Shown here: positions 52,396-62,750 of the stretch, piece after piece
Layout of the letters: each line of letters begins with the position of its first letter
How positions within the stretch are numbered: position 1 is the stretch's first letter
Assembly (NCBI RefSeq): GCF_000023585.1
Contig: NC_012914.1
Location: 1,243,501-1,307,500 of the forward strand
Source: Paenibacillus sp. JDR-2
GTDB lineage: Bacteria > Bacillota > Bacilli > Paenibacillales > Paenibacillaceae
DNA: 64,000 nt
Direction: 5' to 3'
Translations under genes and position numbers: made by a program
Notes under the pieces: generated by a model
The model's input: only the letters and a program-made list of their open reading frames with translations
Told to the model about the DNA's origin: nothing
The model's database searches: none

Positions 52396-53622
52396 ATGGA
52401 GATTAAAAAAGATATTTCTGAGGAAGTTGTGCAAGAAAGGATTACCAAGCTGCAGGAAGCGATGCGCGCCTCGGCGATGGACGGGTTTCTTCTGACCCAA
52501 AACATAGATCTTTATTATTATACCGGCTCTATGCAGAACGGATATGCCTTTATTCCGTCGCATGGGGAACCGGTTTTCTTTGTGAAAAGGAGCCTTGAGC
52601 GGGCTAAGCTGGAAAGCGGTATTTCCGTGAAGGAGCTTGGGGCATTCCGTCTGTTTGGCGAGACGTTGGCACGGGAATTTTCTCAAGTTTTTAAAGCCGG
52701 TACGGGGAAGCCGGCTGCTGTTGCGGCAGATCTCGACGTGCTTCCGGCTCTAACCTATCTGAAGCTTTCCGAATTGCTGCAGGCTGCCGGTTCAGGCCCG
52801 GTCGTTGATGGTTCGGCCATCATTAGAAGACAACGGATGATCAAATCACCGCTTGAGATCAGCCGGTTTGAATCGGCAGCCGCTGTAGTTGACGAGGCGC
52901 TGAACGAGGCGCTTAATTTCTTGAAGCCGGGCGTAACGGAATTGGAATGGATGGCACGCGTTGAATATGAGCTGCGTATTAGAGGACATATCGGCTTGAT
53001 GAGGATGCGGGGGTATAATCAGGAAATTGCGACGGGTATGTTTATCGCGGGGTCTGCAGCCGCTGTTCCCACGTATTTCGATGGTCCTGCCGGCGGGCTT
53101 GGCCTTGGAGCGACATCGCCGCAAAGCGTCAGCCGCAAAGCGATTGAACGGAATGAGCCTATTTTGATGGATATCGGCTGCTGTATCGATGGTTATGTGA
53201 TTGATCAGACCCGTACTGCTGTTATCGGAGAATTGCCGGAGAAGCTGGCTCGTGCGTATAACGTATCCGAAGCCATTATCCGGAAAGCGGAGAACGGAAT
53301 GGTGCAGGGGGCGATCTGTTCGGCTCTGTATGCTAGAGCTCTCGAGCAGGCGGATGAAGAGGGACTTTCACCGCATTTTATGGGCTATGGCGCTGACCAG
53401 GCTAAATTCCTTGGGCATGGAATCGGGCTTGAGATCGATGAATGGCCGGTTCTTGCCAAAGGGTTTGATATTCCGCTGGAAGCGGGAATGGTGATCGCCG
53501 TTGAACCGAAGTTTACGTTTCCCGGTGAAGGTGTAGTCGGTATTGAGAACAGCTATTTGATTACGGACGGCCGCCCGCGGGCTTTGACATTCACCAGAGA
53601 AGGACTAATCAAACTGCCATAA
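52396..53622 (+). CDS. M24 family metallopeptidase (Xaa-Pro aminopeptidase-like)
   Basis: A 408-residue cytoplasmic peptidase: creatinase-like N-terminal domain (~1-160) and a pita-bread M24 domain. Metal ligands are visible: LMDIGCC (Asp), VIDQTRT (Asp), LGHGIGLEIDE (His), IAVEPKF (Glu) and VGIENSY (Glu). Start at 52396 has AGGAG 10 bases upstream. ATG 52372 (8 residues longer) would leave almost no leader from the predicted promoter. Substrate could be proline dipeptides or similar. Confidence 0.87.
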   Translation: MEIKKDISEEVVQERITKLQEAMRASAMDGFLLTQNIDLYYYTGSMQNGYAFIPSHGEPVFFVKRSLERAKLESGISVKELGAFRLFGETLAREFSQVFKAGTGKPAAVAADLDVLPALTYLKLSELLQAAGSGPVVDGSAIIRRQRMIKSPLEISRFESAAAVVDEALNEALNFLKPGVTELEWMARVEYELRIRGHIGLMRMRGYNQEIATGMFIAGSAAAVPTYFDGPAGGLGLGATSPQSVSRKAIERNEPILMDIGCCIDGYVIDQTRTAVIGELPEKLARAYNVSEAIIRKAENGMVQGAICSALYARALEQADEEGLSPHFMGYGADQAKFLGHGIGLEIDEWPVLAKGFDIPLEAGMVIAVEPKFTFPGEGVVGIENSYLITDGRPRALTFTREGLIKLP

Positions 53623-53650
53623 ACAGGTATGCCAAGGGGGCTTTGCGGGA

Positions 53651-54130
53651 ATGGACCGTCTATTATCAAAGAGGCTTCACCGTGATTACATCACCGTGTA
53701 TCGATTAAGCTCGCTTATTACGCATCTTGTGCTTTACGTGATTGTTATCGCCTATCTGACGTTTGCGGCATGGAAGCATTGGACTTACATCCCGGGCTTA
53801 ATCGGGCTGGCGGTTGTAAGTCTCTCGGCTGTGTTGTTTGTATGGTTTTTTCCCGAGGTCAAATACCGGCGTTTTCAATATGAGCTGTTTGACGAGGAGC
53901 TGGAGATCAAATCCGGGCTTATCGTGATTCGCAATGTCCTTGTTCCGATGGTGCGCGTCCAGCATGTGGAGCTGGAGAGCGGACCGCTCATGCGCAAATA
54001 CCAGCTTGCCAGCGTTGCGGTTGTAACCGCGGCAACCACGCACAGAATCAGCGGCCTCAAGCAAAGCGAAGCGCATTTTCTGAAGAGGCGGATCGGCCAG
54101 CTTGCGAAAGTAGATGATCAGGATGATTAA
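53651..54130 (+). CDS. ydbS: bPH2-domain membrane protein (YdbS-like)
   Basis: A 159-residue protein with two N-terminal helices (LITHLVLYVIVIAYLTF, IGLAVVSLSAVLFVWF) and one bacterial PH-like domain (~65-150, FDEELEIKSGLIVIRNVLVPMVRVQHVEL). The length equals B. subtilis YdbS. GGGGGC precedes the ATG. Overlaps the next gene by 17 bases. The ydbST pair confers resistance to an amylocyclicin-type bacteriocin in some Bacillus; whether that holds here is unknown. Confidence 0.87.
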   Translation: MDRLLSKRLHRDYITVYRLSSLITHLVLYVIVIAYLTFAAWKHWTYIPGLIGLAVVSLSAVLFVWFFPEVKYRRFQYELFDEELEIKSGLIVIRNVLVPMVRVQHVELESGPLMRKYQLASVAVVTAATTHRISGLKQSEAHFLKRRIGQLAKVDDQDD

Positions 54131-55559
54131 GAGAAACAAGCCGCGCAGGCTGCATCCGATTTATATCCTGTTCCCGTTATTCAACACGGTTAAAGGGCTG
54201 CTGCCGCTCATCATTATTACCTTGCTGCAGGGCGTGAATTGGTCGGGAGTAAACGGCTATGTCTATCTTGGAATTCTCGCTGCCGTAACCTTGCTTATGT
54301 TTCTTGGCTTATTTGGCTGGCGGAAATTTTCCTTTACCGTGGAGGATGACCGGATCGTCATCCGCAAAGGAATCCTGTTCAGAGACGAGAAGACAATCTA
54401 CTTTGGCCGGATTCATTCGGTTAACCTCGAGCAGCCTATTCTGCAGCGGCTGTTTGGCGTTACGCAGGTCAAGATCGAGACTCCCGGAGGCAACAAGAAG
54501 GCTGACGGGATTCTCGCGGCTCTGACCGAGAAGGATGCTAGACAGCTGCAGAAGCTTCTGCTGGCTCCTCATGATCAACCGGCGGAGGCAATCGTACAGG
54601 AGCAGCCGGTTCTCCTTAACTATCAGTTAACCCCGGGCCAGCTGCTGCTTGCTGCCGCGACCTCCCTTAATTTTGGTCTGGTTGTCGCTTTTATCGCGGG
54701 GATTATCTCCCTGGCGGATGATTTCATTAACGAGCTGGCCCCGAATCTTTATTCCACGCTCTATAAGGAATCAACCAGCGTAGATCCAAACTATGCCGTT
54801 ATAGCGGTTATCGCGGTATGCGGGCTTGCCGTCGCCTGGCTTTTGTCTCTTGTTTTGTATGTTATTAAGTTTACCGGGTTTACCGCAAATAAACAGGATG
54901 AGCAAATCTCGATTTCTTACGGCCTCCTGGAGAAAAAAGTTCATCATTTTGATGCCCGCAAGGTGCAGGCGGTTATCGTAGCGGAAGGGCTTCTCCATCA
55001 ATGGATCGGATTTGCCCAAATTCAACTGCAGGTCATCTCCTCGGATAAAATGGAGCGGTTGATGCTGCATCCGTTTATTCCCGTAGCATCGCTTCAATCC
55101 GTTTTGGCCTGCTTTGTGCCGCAGTTTACAGCTGCAGAGATTAGAACAGCCGCGCCGAAACGGGCTTTTTTCGACTACGTTTGGAAAGGGCAGCTCGTTA
55201 CGATTCTCCTCTGTGCCGTCTTCATCTACTTTTTCCATATCCCTGGGCTATGGTCTCTAATTCTGCTTCCCCTTGCCGCAGCGTGGAGCTGGAGCTGCCT
55301 ATCGGCGGCAGGCATGAACTTGGAGGACGGACAGTTAACCCTCCGCAAGCGAAGCCTGACGAGAATGACTTATTACATGCGTAGGCCTCAAATTGTATCT
55401 ATGGCTACAAGGCGGACGAGAGGACAGCAGAAAAGACGGCTGCTGACGGTCTCGGCGCATGTGCTGGGCAGCCTTCAGGCTTACCGCGTATATTGTCTCG
55501 AGCGGGAGGATGTTGAGAAGGTATGGCGCTGGTACAGCCGGCATCCATCCGGAAAATAA
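54114..55559 (+). CDS. ydbT: multi-bPH2-domain membrane protein (YdbT-like)
   Basis: A 481-residue membrane protein with three PH-like domains separated by helix pairs: ~70-140 (FTVEDDRIVIRKGILFRDEKT), ~255-330 (EQISISYGLLEKKVHHFDARKV) and ~395-475 (LEDGQLTLRKRSLTRMTYYMRR). Helices lie at ~20-60, ~165-185, ~220-240 and ~355-385. Matches YdbT in layout. Start uncertain between ATG 54114 and ATG 54123. Works with YdbS. Confidence 0.87.
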   Translation: MIRMIKRNKPRRLHPIYILFPLFNTVKGLLPLIIITLLQGVNWSGVNGYVYLGILAAVTLLMFLGLFGWRKFSFTVEDDRIVIRKGILFRDEKTIYFGRIHSVNLEQPILQRLFGVTQVKIETPGGNKKADGILAALTEKDARQLQKLLLAPHDQPAEAIVQEQPVLLNYQLTPGQLLLAAATSLNFGLVVAFIAGIISLADDFINELAPNLYSTLYKESTSVDPNYAVIAVIAVCGLAVAWLLSLVLYVIKFTGFTANKQDEQISISYGLLEKKVHHFDARKVQAVIVAEGLLHQWIGFAQIQLQVISSDKMERLMLHPFIPVASLQSVLACFVPQFTAAEIRTAAPKRAFFDYVWKGQLVTILLCAVFIYFFHIPGLWSLILLPLAAAWSWSCLSAAGMNLEDGQLTLRKRSLTRMTYYMRRPQIVSMATRRTRGQQKRRLLTVSAHVLGSLQAYRVYCLEREDVEKVWRWYSRHPSGK

Positions 55560-55657
55560 GAAGGGGGCAGTCGTCTGCTCCTTGCAATTGGACACCGCTA
55601 TTATTTTTTAGTAGGATAATAGAGATAGACAGCGGCTGATAGACAGGAGTGAACACA

Positions 55658-56038
55658 ATGCTGAGTTTAGGGGCAAAAGTTGTTATTATCGCTGACCAAT
55701 TCGAGCAAAATCTCCCTCTTGGGGAGTCAGGTTATATAATCGCTTACGACCGCAATCCGGACAATGTGTTTGATTATGTGGTAAGAGTGCCTGCGGCTAA
55801 CCGCAATTTCCTTGTACCGGACGAGGATGTTGAATTGGAGGAAGTACTGCTGCAGGAAGAAGTTGACCGGATCGAACGGGAGGCGCTGATTGATTACGCG
55901 CTGGCCACATTTAACGAAGAGTTGTTCAACCGGATTGTAAAGGGCGAAGAAAAGCCCGAGGAGAAGGACAATACCGGCGGCGAGAACCAAACAACGGAAG
56001 ACTTTATTCGCCAGGTTAATCTGAAGGCGTGGATATAA
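55658..56038 (+). CDS. small acidic conserved protein upstream of gatC, unknown
   Basis: A 126-residue protein. The N-terminal ~60 residues are beta-rich (LGAKVVIIADQFEQNLPLGE, FDYVVRVPAANRNFLVPDEDVE), and the C-terminal half is a very acidic helix (LEEVLLQEEVDRIEREALI) with a K/E linker. No signal or Cys. AGGAG lies 8 bases before ATG 55658; an in-frame GTG at 55649 is less likely. Own terminator-like hairpin follows. I do not recognise the family. Confidence 0.65.
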   Translation: MLSLGAKVVIIADQFEQNLPLGESGYIIAYDRNPDNVFDYVVRVPAANRNFLVPDEDVELEEVLLQEEVDRIEREALIDYALATFNEELFNRIVKGEEKPEEKDNTGGENQTTEDFIRQVNLKAWI

Positions 56039-56050
56039 CGGCAATCATCC

Positions 56051-56095
56051 AAGCGGAGCTTATCCCTTACCGGGAGAGGCTCCGTTTCTTTTTAC
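56051..56095 (+). terminator. terminator after the acidic protein gene
   Basis: A short stem CGGAGC/GCTCCG with a 19-base loop that can pair further (CCC/GGG), then TTTCTTTTT. Confidence 0.6.
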
Positions 56096-56179
56096 CTGCC
56101 TGACCACTTTGTGAAATGGCGATTATAAGCTATAATAGGAGGAATGAGTAGAAGGCTTGAAAGGGAGGACGAAGCATCC

Positions 56180-56467
56180 ATGAGCATTACGATTAAAGAC
56201 GTTGAGCATGTTGCGAATTTGGCGCGGCTGGAGCTCTCGAATGAAGAAAAAGAACAATTTACGGGACAGCTGAATGCGATCCTGAAATATGCGGAAAAGC
56301 TGGACAGCCTGGATACGGACAATGTAGAGCCGACCAGCCATGTGCTGCCGATCACGAACGTGATGCGGGAAGATATTACCCGCGAATCGCTTCCGATTGA
56401 GAAAGTGTTGCTTAACGCACCGGATGAAGAAGACGGCCAGATCAAAGTGCCGGCTGTACTGGAATAG
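56180..56467 (+). CDS. gatC: Asp/Glu-tRNA amidotransferase subunit C
   Basis: A 95-residue linker subunit of GatCAB, which converts Glu-tRNA(Gln) to Gln-tRNA(Gln). The start [21 protein letters not shown] and the tail [16 protein letters not shown] are typical. ATG 56180 has GGGAGG 11 bases upstream; the open frame begins at 56144 but the first 12 codons do not match the family. Operon with gatA and gatB. Confidence 0.95.
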   Translation: MSITIKDVEHVANLARLELSNEEKEQFTGQLNAILKYAEKLDSLDTDNVEPTSHVLPITNVMREDITRESLPIEKVLLNAPDEEDGQIKVPAVLE

Positions 56468-56499
56468 AACTTACGGGTATTTGAAGGGAGGAACTGCTG

Positions 56500-57960
56500 T
56501 TGTCACTGTTTGATTTACGCCTACAGGATGTACATAGCAAGCTCAATAACAAAGAATTGACGGTTTCCGATTTGGTGGATGCTTCTTACCGCCGGATTGC
56601 GGAGACAGACGAAACGATTAAGGCTTTCCTTACATTAAATGAAGAGAATGCCCGCCGCCAGGCGGATAGCCTGGACAAGCAGCTTCTGGAGGGCGGCGAG
56701 CGCGGCCTTCTGTTTGGCTTGCCGTCCGGCGTAAAGGATAACATTGTAACGGAAGGGCTGCTTACAACATGCGCGAGCCAATTCCTGAGCAACTATAATC
56801 CGATTTATGATGCAACAACGGTTTCCAAGCTGAAATCCGCTCAGTCGGTTACGATCGGCAAGCTGAACATGGACGAGTTCGCGATGGGCGGCTCGAACGA
56901 GAACTCCAGCTACTATCCGACGCGCAACCCTTGGAATCCGGAATACGTTCCGGGCGGTTCGAGCGGCGGCTCTGCGGCTTCGGTTGCTGCGGGACAAGTC
57001 TACTTCTCCCTTGGCTCCGATACAGGCGGTTCAATTCGTCAGCCGGCTGCCTACTGCGGCATTGTTGGCCTCAAGCCGACATACGGCCTGGTATCCCGCT
57101 TTGGTCTCGTAGCGTTTGCTTCTTCATTGGATCAGATCGGTCCGCTCACGAAAAATGTTGAAGATTCCGCTTACGTGCTGCAAGCGATCGCGGGTTACGA
57201 CGAGAAGGATTCGACATCCGCTAACGTTGATATTCCGGACTACACCAGTGCTCTTACGGGCGATGTGAAGGGTCTTCGCATTGGCGTGCCTAGAGAATAT
57301 CTGGGCGAAGGTATCGATCCTAAGGTGAAGGAAGCCGTTATGCAGGCTCTCAAAACCTTCGAAAGCATGGGCGCAACCTGGGAGGAAGTATCGCTTCCGC
57401 ATACCGAATATGCGATTGCGACTTACTATCTGCTCGCTTCCTCGGAAGCTTCGTCCAACCTGGCGCGTTTTGACGGCGTCCGTTACGGCGTTCGCGCGGA
57501 CAACCCGGAGAACCTGATCGACCTGTACCGCAAATCGCGCAGCCAAGGCTTTGGCCCGGAAGTGAAACGCCGGATCATGCTGGGTACGTATGCGCTTAGC
57601 TCCGGTTATTACGATGCCTATTACCTGAAAGCGCAGAAGGTCCGTACGCTGATCAAGCAGGACTTCGATAATGTCTTCAACCAATACGATATCATCATCG
57701 GCCCTACGGCTCCGACAACCGCCTTCAAGATTGGCGAGCAGGTTGGCGATCCGCTGACGATGTACCTAAACGATATTTGTACGATTCCGGTAAGCCTTGC
57801 GGGCATTCCGGCAATCAGCGTTCCATGCGGAACGGCGGACGGCATGCCTATCGGCCTGCAAATCATCGGCAAGGCCTTTGATGAATCGACCGTGCTGCGT
57901 GCGGCTCATGCGTTTGAGCAGCAAACCGAATTCCATAAATTACGGCCGCAGCTAGGGTGA
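56500..57960 (+). CDS. gatA: Asp/Glu-tRNA amidotransferase subunit A
   Basis: A 486-residue amidase-signature enzyme that frees ammonia from glutamine. The catalytic Ser-Ser-Lys set is present: [11 protein letters not shown] (Lys), [15 protein letters not shown] (Ser) and [15 protein letters not shown] (Ser nucleophile). TTG start with GGGAGG upstream. Confidence 0.98.
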   Translation: MSLFDLRLQDVHSKLNNKELTVSDLVDASYRRIAETDETIKAFLTLNEENARRQADSLDKQLLEGGERGLLFGLPSGVKDNIVTEGLLTTCASQFLSNYNPIYDATTVSKLKSAQSVTIGKLNMDEFAMGGSNENSSYYPTRNPWNPEYVPGGSSGGSAASVAAGQVYFSLGSDTGGSIRQPAAYCGIVGLKPTYGLVSRFGLVAFASSLDQIGPLTKNVEDSAYVLQAIAGYDEKDSTSANVDIPDYTSALTGDVKGLRIGVPREYLGEGIDPKVKEAVMQALKTFESMGATWEEVSLPHTEYAIATYYLLASSEASSNLARFDGVRYGVRADNPENLIDLYRKSRSQGFGPEVKRRIMLGTYALSSGYYDAYYLKAQKVRTLIKQDFDNVFNQYDIIIGPTAPTTAFKIGEQVGDPLTMYLNDICTIPVSLAGIPAISVPCGTADGMPIGLQIIGKAFDESTVLRAAHAFEQQTEFHKLRPQLG

Positions 57961-57974
57961 AGGGAGAAATTACG

Positions 57975-59417
57975 ATGTCTGAATCGACTCAATACGAAAC
58001 GGTAGTTGGTCTAGAAGTACACGTGGAGCTGCATACCAACAGTAAAATTTTCTGTGGCTGCTCCACAGCCTTTGGAGCTCCGGCCAATACTCATACATGC
58101 CCGGTATGTCTCGGGCACCCGGGCGTTCTGCCCGTCTTGAACAAGCAAGCTGTCGAATACGCGATGAAAGCGGCAATGGCGCTTAACTGCGAAATTGCGG
58201 ATATTAGCAAATTCGACCGTAAAAACTATTTCTACCCGGATTCGCCAAAAGCGTATCAGATCTCGCAATTCGATCAGCCAATCGGCGAGAACGGCTGGAT
58301 CGATATCGAAGTAAACGGCGAGACCAAACGGATCGGGATTACCCGCCTCCATTTGGAGGAAGACGCCGGCAAGTTGACTCACGTTGACGGGGGATATGCT
58401 TCGCTTGTTGACTTCAACCGCGTCGGTACGCCGCTTGTCGAGATCGTATCCGAGCCGGACATCCGTACGCCGGAAGAAGCGAAGGCTTACCTTGAGAAGC
58501 TGAAAGCGATTATGCTGTACTGCGAAGTATCGGACGTGAAGATGGAGGAGGGCAGCCTCCGCTGCGACGCTAACATCAGTCTTCGTCCTTACGGGCAGGA
58601 GAAGCTTGGCACTCGCGCCGAGCTGAAGAACATGAACTCGTTCCGCGGCGTTCAGCGCGGTCTTGAATATGAACAAATCCGCCAGGCTGAGATTCTGAAT
58701 GAAGGCGGCCTAGTTGTACAGGAGACACGCCGCTTTGATGATACGCTGGGCAAAACCTTCTCGATGCGCGGCAAGGAAGAATCGCATGATTACCGTTACT
58801 TCCCGGATCCTGACCTGGTTCGCCTCAACATCAGCCAGGAATGGAAAGATCGTGTCCGCGCTTCGATTCCGGAGCTGCCGGATGCGCGCAAGGCCCGTTA
58901 CACAAGCGATTACGGCTTGCCTTCCTATGACGCGGAAGTTATTACTTCTTCGAAGAAGCTTGCAGATTTCTTTGAGGAAAGCCTGAACTATACAAAGGAT
59001 GCTAAAGCGGTGTCCAACTGGATTATGGGTGATCTGCTTGGTTATCTGAACGCGAACAGCCTGGAACTTTCCGAAGTGAAGATTACCGGCCAAGGTCTTG
59101 GAGAGATGATTGGACTGCTCGAGAAGGGCACCATCAGCAGCAAGATCGCGAAGACGGTCTTCAAGGCGATGCTGGAATCCGGTAAGCTGCCGCAGCAGAT
59201 CGTTGAAGAGCAAGGTCTCGTCCAAATCAGCGACGAAGGCGCGCTTGTAGCCGTAGTGGATCAGATCATCCAAGCGAATCCGCAATCGGTGGAAGACTTT
59301 AAAGCAGGCAAAGACAAAGCGATCGGATTCCTGGTCGGCCAAATTATGAAAGAGACAAAAGGCAAAGCGAATCCGGCTCTCGTGAATAAGCTTCTGCTTG
59401 AACGTCTGAAAGCCTAA
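57975..59417 (+). CDS. gatB: Asp/Glu-tRNA amidotransferase subunit B
   Basis: A 480-residue kinase/transamidase subunit that activates mischarged tRNA. The start [15 protein letters not shown], the Zn-site cysteines CGCSTAFG and HTCPVCLG, and the C-terminal YqeY-like tail are all present. ATG 57975 is chosen with AAGGGAG 8 bases upstream; GTG 57957 overlaps the gatA stop and adds six residues. Confidence 0.98.
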   Translation: MSESTQYETVVGLEVHVELHTNSKIFCGCSTAFGAPANTHTCPVCLGHPGVLPVLNKQAVEYAMKAAMALNCEIADISKFDRKNYFYPDSPKAYQISQFDQPIGENGWIDIEVNGETKRIGITRLHLEEDAGKLTHVDGGYASLVDFNRVGTPLVEIVSEPDIRTPEEAKAYLEKLKAIMLYCEVSDVKMEEGSLRCDANISLRPYGQEKLGTRAELKNMNSFRGVQRGLEYEQIRQAEILNEGGLVVQETRRFDDTLGKTFSMRGKEESHDYRYFPDPDLVRLNISQEWKDRVRASIPELPDARKARYTSDYGLPSYDAEVITSSKKLADFFEESLNYTKDAKAVSNWIMGDLLGYLNANSLELSEVKITGQGLGEMIGLLEKGTISSKIAKTVFKAMLESGKLPQQIVEEQGLVQISDEGALVAVVDQIIQANPQSVEDFKAGKDKAIGFLVGQIMKETKGKANPALVNKLLLERLKA

Positions 59418-59430
59418 TTGCCGATTTTTT

Positions 59431-59466
59431 GACGCCGCTCATCCAAAGTGATGGGCGGCGTCTTTT
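59431..59466 (+). terminator. terminator of gatCAB
   Basis: A 13-base stem with one mismatch (GACGCCGCTCATC/GATGGGCGGCGTC) and four T. Confidence 0.85.
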
Positions 59467-59533
59467 CATGGAATGCAGGTCCATATGCATACTAATATGG
59501 TACAATTATCATGATGAAAGGTTGTGCTGCCAC

Positions 59534-60244
59534 TTGGGTCATGATCTCGCGAATCCATGGTACATTAATGAGCTTCATCTCGGGCTAAGATTGCTTCTCG
59601 CCATGCTCCTCGGCGGACTGATCGGCCTCGAGCGCGAACAGTCGAATCATGCGGCAGGGTTGCGCACGAACATTTTGGTATGTATCGGTTCTTGTTTGTT
59701 AATGCTCTTATCGATATATGGTTTTTCTTCTTTTGTTAATGAGACGAATGTCCGGGTCGATCCCGCCCGTCTGGCGGCAGCTGTTATTACGGGTGTCGGG
59801 TTTCTCGGAGCGGGTACTATTATGTTTACGGGCAAGTCCATTACGGGGCTGACAACGGCGGCTTCCTTGTGGGTGGTATCGGCAATCGGACTTGCGGTAG
59901 GCGCCGGATTTTATTTTGCCGCGGTAACCTCAACCGTGCTGGTACTTCTTATTCTTTGGGCTTTCAATAAGCTGGAGAAAAGATACATCAGCACGAAGCG
60001 GGAGCACAAATTAATCGTTCAGGCAGATGAACAGTCCACCATTGTCCTAACGCTAAACGCTTTGCTGACCGAGAAGCAGATTATGATCCGTAAGGTCATG
60101 CTGGAGGAAAGCGCGAAGCACGAGCAGGGCGTGCAGCAGTTTATGCTTCATTTGACCGTGCAGCTGCCGAAAAATGAATCGTTATTAGTTTTATTGGAAC
60201 AAATCAAGCAGATGGAGGGCGTGCATTGCGTGAGCTCGGATTAG
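59534..60244 (+). CDS. MgtC/SapB family membrane protein
   Basis: A 236-residue protein. The MgtC domain (~15-140) has four to five helices and the motifs LGGLIGLERE, AAGLRTNILVCIGS, RLAAAVITGVGFLGAG and GLTTAASLWVVSAIGLAVG. The cytoplasmic C-terminal ~85 residues are ACT-like. TTG 59534 is the most family-like start, with AAAGG 12 bases away; TTG 59522 is possible. The family is linked to Mg2+ homeostasis and to inhibition of F-ATPase in pathogens. Overlaps the next gene by 19 bases. Confidence 0.85.
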   Translation: MGHDLANPWYINELHLGLRLLLAMLLGGLIGLEREQSNHAAGLRTNILVCIGSCLLMLLSIYGFSSFVNETNVRVDPARLAAAVITGVGFLGAGTIMFTGKSITGLTTAASLWVVSAIGLAVGAGFYFAAVTSTVLVLLILWAFNKLEKRYISTKREHKLIVQADEQSTIVLTLNALLTEKQIMIRKVMLEESAKHEQGVQQFMLHLTVQLPKNESLLVLLEQIKQMEGVHCVSSD

Positions 60245-62082
60245 ATCGGCCAAAGAGCAGACTTCTTACCTTATTACTCGCATTTGTGCTCCCCGGAGCC
60301 GGGCATTTATATACGGGGCGTTATCAGAGGGGACTGCTCCTGACCGCCGGTCTAGTTCTTGATATAGCTGCTATTATCAGGCTGGCAGATGCGAATGCAG
60401 CAAGGCATCTGCTCTTTATTGTTTATTTGGGGATTACGCTGCCCGTGTATTATTTTGTCAGCGTGTTTGATGCCTTGCAGACCAGGGCTGATGCCAGAGA
60501 TGGATCAACGGATCAATTGTCGCCGGTAATCGGCCTGTTAATTATGGCTGCCGGTGCACTGCTGTTTATTCTGACCGACCCGCCCGCGGCGCTTATTCCG
60601 TGGATGGATGATTTGGCGGAAATGGCGGTAGGACCGTTTCTGACGGCGGTGGCGCTAGTTTTATGGTTTTCGCGAGTGAAGGGAGATCGGTCCATGTTTC
60701 GATTGGGGCGGTTCACAGCCGCCGTTTTTATTATTGCAGTCGGCGGCCTGCTCTTATGGGATCAGGTGAAGGGCCGGAATGATGTTGCCTTATTAGGCAA
60801 GTGGTGGCCTGCCGTATTTATTTTGCTTGGAGCCGAGATTATCATCTATAGCATCGTTTACCGGAAAGCGGCGAGAAAGCTGCGGTTTGATTTTATAGGC
60901 GCCATTATCGCTATTGTTATATCCGTCGTTGCTTTTACGGTGACCCAATACGCGGAGCTTCCGTTTCGCTGGCTTGACCAGTATGTTGATTTGAACGGCA
61001 CACCGGACTACGGCGAAGAGAAGGGCTTTAAATTTGTAAAAGAGACGGATACGGTGCCTTTTGACGCTGCGGCCATATCCAAGCTCAAAATTTCCAATCC
61101 GAACGGGAAAGTTACGGTGCGTGGCGGCGGCACGGATCAGCTCGTTATTGATACCGAGATATGGGTGGATGTAACAGATGAACAGGCAGCCGAACAAATT
61201 GCGGATAAGTCGGCCGTAGAAAGAGTGTCGGATGCCGATTCGATGACGATAACGGCGAAAGGCGAGCCGTACGGTACGAACGGAAGCCGTAAACCGCGCA
61301 TAAATATCGTCGTTACGGTTCCGCAGACAACCGTTACGGCTCAGGATCCTGAGGATAGCGCAGGCATACCTTCTGCGGATCCAAGCTCGGATAAGAACTC
61401 GAACTCGGAGTCGGATTTGAACGCAACGGAGACTCCGTTAAACGAATCGGAAAGGAACTCCGTTCCCCAGATGGCCATAACGGTTGATGTCAATAACGGC
61501 CCTGTTACGGCGAGCGGATTGAATGCACCCGGCGGAGTCCAGCTAAAGAGCGATAATGGCGATATTGATGCCGAGCAGATTAAAGGGCCCCTGGTGGTCC
61601 ACGGTCTGAATGGAGGGATTAAACTCCAAACCGTAACGGGCGATGCCGAATTGTCGACAAAGAATGGTGCGATTACTGCAGATGCGCTGAATGGCAATCT
61701 GACTGCAGAAACCTGGAATGGAGCCATGACACTAAGCGGTATTACCGGAAGCGTGGGAGCGGACACGAAAAACGGAAAGATTGCCATGAAGGAAGTATCC
61801 GGAGAGGTCAAAGCTTCTACGTTAAACGGAAATATCGAGCTGGCTAGCGAGACAGTTGGCGGGGATTGGGATTTGGACAGCACGGTTGGAGAGATTAAGC
61901 TCCGCGTTCCGGCAGCAGGGGATTATTCCGTATTTGGTTCGGTAACGTTTGGAAGCATTACAACCGATTTACCGCTTACGGTGAACAAGAAAACCGTTCG
62001 TGGAACCATAGGTTCAGGTACTTACCGAATTCAGGTGAATGCGACTAACAGTATTTACATACAGATGAATGAGGCGGGTTGA
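60226..62082 (+). CDS. multi-helix membrane protein with DUF4097-like beta-repeat domain
   Basis: A 618-residue protein. The N-terminal ~245 residues hold about eight membrane helices, beginning with a DUF5683/TM2-like FVLPGAGHLYTGRYQRGLLL. The extracytoplasmic part (~265-618) starts like DUF4097 (LKISNPNGKVTVRGG), has a ~50-residue Ser/Asn/Glu linker, then ten or so short strands each marked by NG (SDNGDIDAE, TKNGAITADALNGNLTAETWNG, LNGNIEL). This suggests a beta-solenoid. DUF4097 is found in LiaG-like envelope-stress proteins. TTG start with GGAGGG upstream; coupled to the MgtC-type gene. Confidence 0.78.
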   Translation: MRELGLDRPKSRLLTLLLAFVLPGAGHLYTGRYQRGLLLTAGLVLDIAAIIRLADANAARHLLFIVYLGITLPVYYFVSVFDALQTRADARDGSTDQLSPVIGLLIMAAGALLFILTDPPAALIPWMDDLAEMAVGPFLTAVALVLWFSRVKGDRSMFRLGRFTAAVFIIAVGGLLLWDQVKGRNDVALLGKWWPAVFILLGAEIIIYSIVYRKAARKLRFDFIGAIIAIVISVVAFTVTQYAELPFRWLDQYVDLNGTPDYGEEKGFKFVKETDTVPFDAAAISKLKISNPNGKVTVRGGGTDQLVIDTEIWVDVTDEQAAEQIADKSAVERVSDADSMTITAKGEPYGTNGSRKPRINIVVTVPQTTVTAQDPEDSAGIPSADPSSDKNSNSESDLNATETPLNESERNSVPQMAITVDVNNGPVTASGLNAPGGVQLKSDNGDIDAEQIKGPLVVHGLNGGIKLQTVTGDAELSTKNGAITADALNGNLTAETWNGAMTLSGITGSVGADTKNGKIAMKEVSGEVKASTLNGNIELASETVGGDWDLDSTVGEIKLRVPAAGDYSVFGSVTFGSITTDLPLTVNKKTVRGTIGSGTYRIQVNATNSIYIQMNEAG

Positions 62083-62094
62083 TGAGCGCTTTCA

Positions 62095-62124
62095 TTGACA
62101 AACCATTTTGAATGAACGTACAAT
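62095..62124 (+). promoter_or_regulatory. promoter of perR
   Basis: A perfect TTGACA, an 18-bp spacer and TACAAT, 34 bases before the start codon. No clear Per box was found around it. Confidence 0.65.
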
Positions 62125-62157
62125 AGTTCTATCTAGTAAAAGAAAGGCGTGAGGGGA

Positions 62158-62592
62158 ATGGGAGCCAGCGTTACCGAAGCAATTGAACAATTGAAGATGA
62201 ATGGCGTCCGTATGACCCCGCAACGTCACGCCATATTGAGTTATTTGATGGGCTCAATGTCACATCCGACAGCCGATGAAATCTATAAGTCGCTGTCTCC
62301 GAATTTTCCGAGTATGAGCGTGGCTACGATATATAATAACTTGAGGTTATTTGTCGAAGCGGGTCTAGTTCGCGAATTAACCTACGGTGACGATTCCAGC
62401 CGATTTGATGCGGATTTGTCCGACCATTACCATGCGATTTGCAAAAGCTGCGGCCAGATCGTAGATTTTGAATACCCGCCGCTGCTTGAAGTTGAGCGGG
62501 TTGCATCCAACAAGACCGGTTTTATGGTTGAAGGGCATCGTATGGAGATTTACGGAGTATGCTCCAGCTGCAGTGAGACGGCTAGAGCGTAA
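62158..62592 (+). CDS. perR: peroxide-responsive repressor PerR (Fur family)
   Basis: A 144-residue metal-dependent repressor: winged helix (~10-85, [25 protein letters not shown]) and a dimer domain. [20 protein letters not shown] carries the regulatory Asp and His ligands typical of PerR rather than Fur. CKSCG and CSSC form the structural zinc site. ATG 62158 is used; GTG 62149 (3 residues longer) is possible. PerR controls catalase and peroxidase genes by His oxidation. Confidence 0.92.
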   Translation: MGASVTEAIEQLKMNGVRMTPQRHAILSYLMGSMSHPTADEIYKSLSPNFPSMSVATIYNNLRLFVEAGLVRELTYGDDSSRFDADLSDHYHAICKSCGQIVDFEYPPLLEVERVASNKTGFMVEGHRMEIYGVCSSCSETARA

Positions 62593-62623
62593 AATGGTTA
62601 AGTTGTATAAAGTCAAGATGGAA

Positions 62624-62671
62624 TAAGGCGTGCATAGATGCGGTAATTCGCTGATTTGCACGCCTTTTTTT
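62624..62671 (+). terminator. terminator of perR
   Basis: A 10-bp stem (AAGGCGTGCA/TGCACGCCTT) with a 23-base loop and seven T. Confidence 0.82.
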
Positions 62672-62750
62672 AAAGGTGACTGAAAGAATCATCACAAACG
62701 GCCCTAATTCGGCCATTTTGGGTGACAATTCTTTTTAGGAGAGTGAGCAA

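Noticed and set aside
62083..62157. Per box for autoregulation of perR
   Set aside because: No convincing TTATAATnATTATAA-like palindrome found by eye near the promoter.
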